A DNA stretch of 64,000 bases from Mucilaginibacter sp. PAMB04168. Lineage in GTDB: Bacteria > Bacteroidota > Bacteroidia > Sphingobacteriales > Sphingobacteriaceae. The translations under genes were made by a program, and so were the position numbers. Shown one piece after another: positions 63,956 to 64,000 of this stretch. The notes beneath the pieces are model-generated. The model was given only the letters and a program-made list of their open reading frames with translations, was not told the origin of the DNA and ran no database searches. Location of the stretch: the NCBI RefSeq assembly GCF_039634365.2, contig NZ_CP155079.2, positions 2,294,001 to 2,358,000 of the forward strand. Reading direction: 5' to 3'. Each line of letters begins with the position of its first letter. Position 1 is the first letter of the stretch.

Positions 63956-64000
63956 ACTTTTTTGCTGCTAAATACATCAATCCGAAAGTAACGAAATAAT

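Noticed and set aside
1..64000. CRISPR arrays, phage genes or transposases
   Set aside because: No regular spacer-repeat pattern and no integrase- or transposase-like sequence was seen; the graveyard at 12.3-13.1 kb has no terminal inverted repeats.

Overview
This window is chromosome of a Bacteroidota bacterium, most likely Sphingobacteriaceae (Mucilaginibacter/Pedobacter-like). The evidence is two SusC/SusD pairs, an ECF sigma/FecR pair, carboxypeptidase-regulatory-domain TonB receptors, Bacteroidota-type promoters (TTG-N19-TAnnTTTG), weak Shine-Dalgarno sites, and moderate GC. There are no rRNA genes, CRISPR arrays, phage genes or intact insertion sequences. All functional calls are by reading the sequence; no database search was run.

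Region 1 (1-5,610) is housekeeping: the end of purL, a VOC-fold protein, a TrmN6-like tRNA methyltransferase, a phosphodiesterase, fructose-1,6-bisphosphatase, RNase HI facing it, tRNA-His with a clear promoter and terminator, and a DUF389 membrane protein with a possible unannotated 54-residue membrane peptide just upstream.

Region 2 (5,610-27,640) is envelope stress and efflux. A TonB-type outer-membrane barrel gene leads into an OmpR-type two-component system, followed by an SMR efflux pump and an acyl-reductase-like dehydrogenase. After a gene graveyard (12.3-13.1 kb, with a frameshifted AraC regulator and a stop-interrupted minus-strand gene) comes a second, paralogous two-component system and a CzcCBA-type metal efflux operon. 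Both systems are followed by four direct repeats at exactly 11-bp spacing in front of the efflux genes (TTCTAAG and TCTAAT respectively), which are very probably the response-regulator binding sites. A second RND pump (TolC-RND-adaptor) follows, with a His-rich loop in its permease.

Region 3 (28,100-56,770) is a large carbohydrate-use locus. Minus-strand kinase (NahK-like)-SusC-SusD; plus-strand GH123-like/DUF6067 protein, beta-helix protein and CBM9-like protein; a LacI regulator; a minus-strand operon DUF5107-TPR, phytanoyl-CoA-dioxygenase-like, sugar isomerase-like, sugar MFS transporter; a second LacI regulator; and a plus-strand operon of GH3, GH78, GH28-like and DUF2264 proteins. Three intergenic regions carry the palindrome TGTGTGCGCACACA or its 12-bp core (one also has a one-mismatch copy), and the two LacI proteins have the same recognition-helix sequence. 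I infer one regulon built around a rhamnose/uronate- and perhaps N-acetylhexosamine-containing glycan.

Region 4 (57,050-64,000) is a second SusC/SusD locus with a different control logic: FecR anti-sigma, SusC with an N-terminal STN signalling domain, SusD, then a strong bidirectional hairpin and a convergent ECF sigma factor gene.
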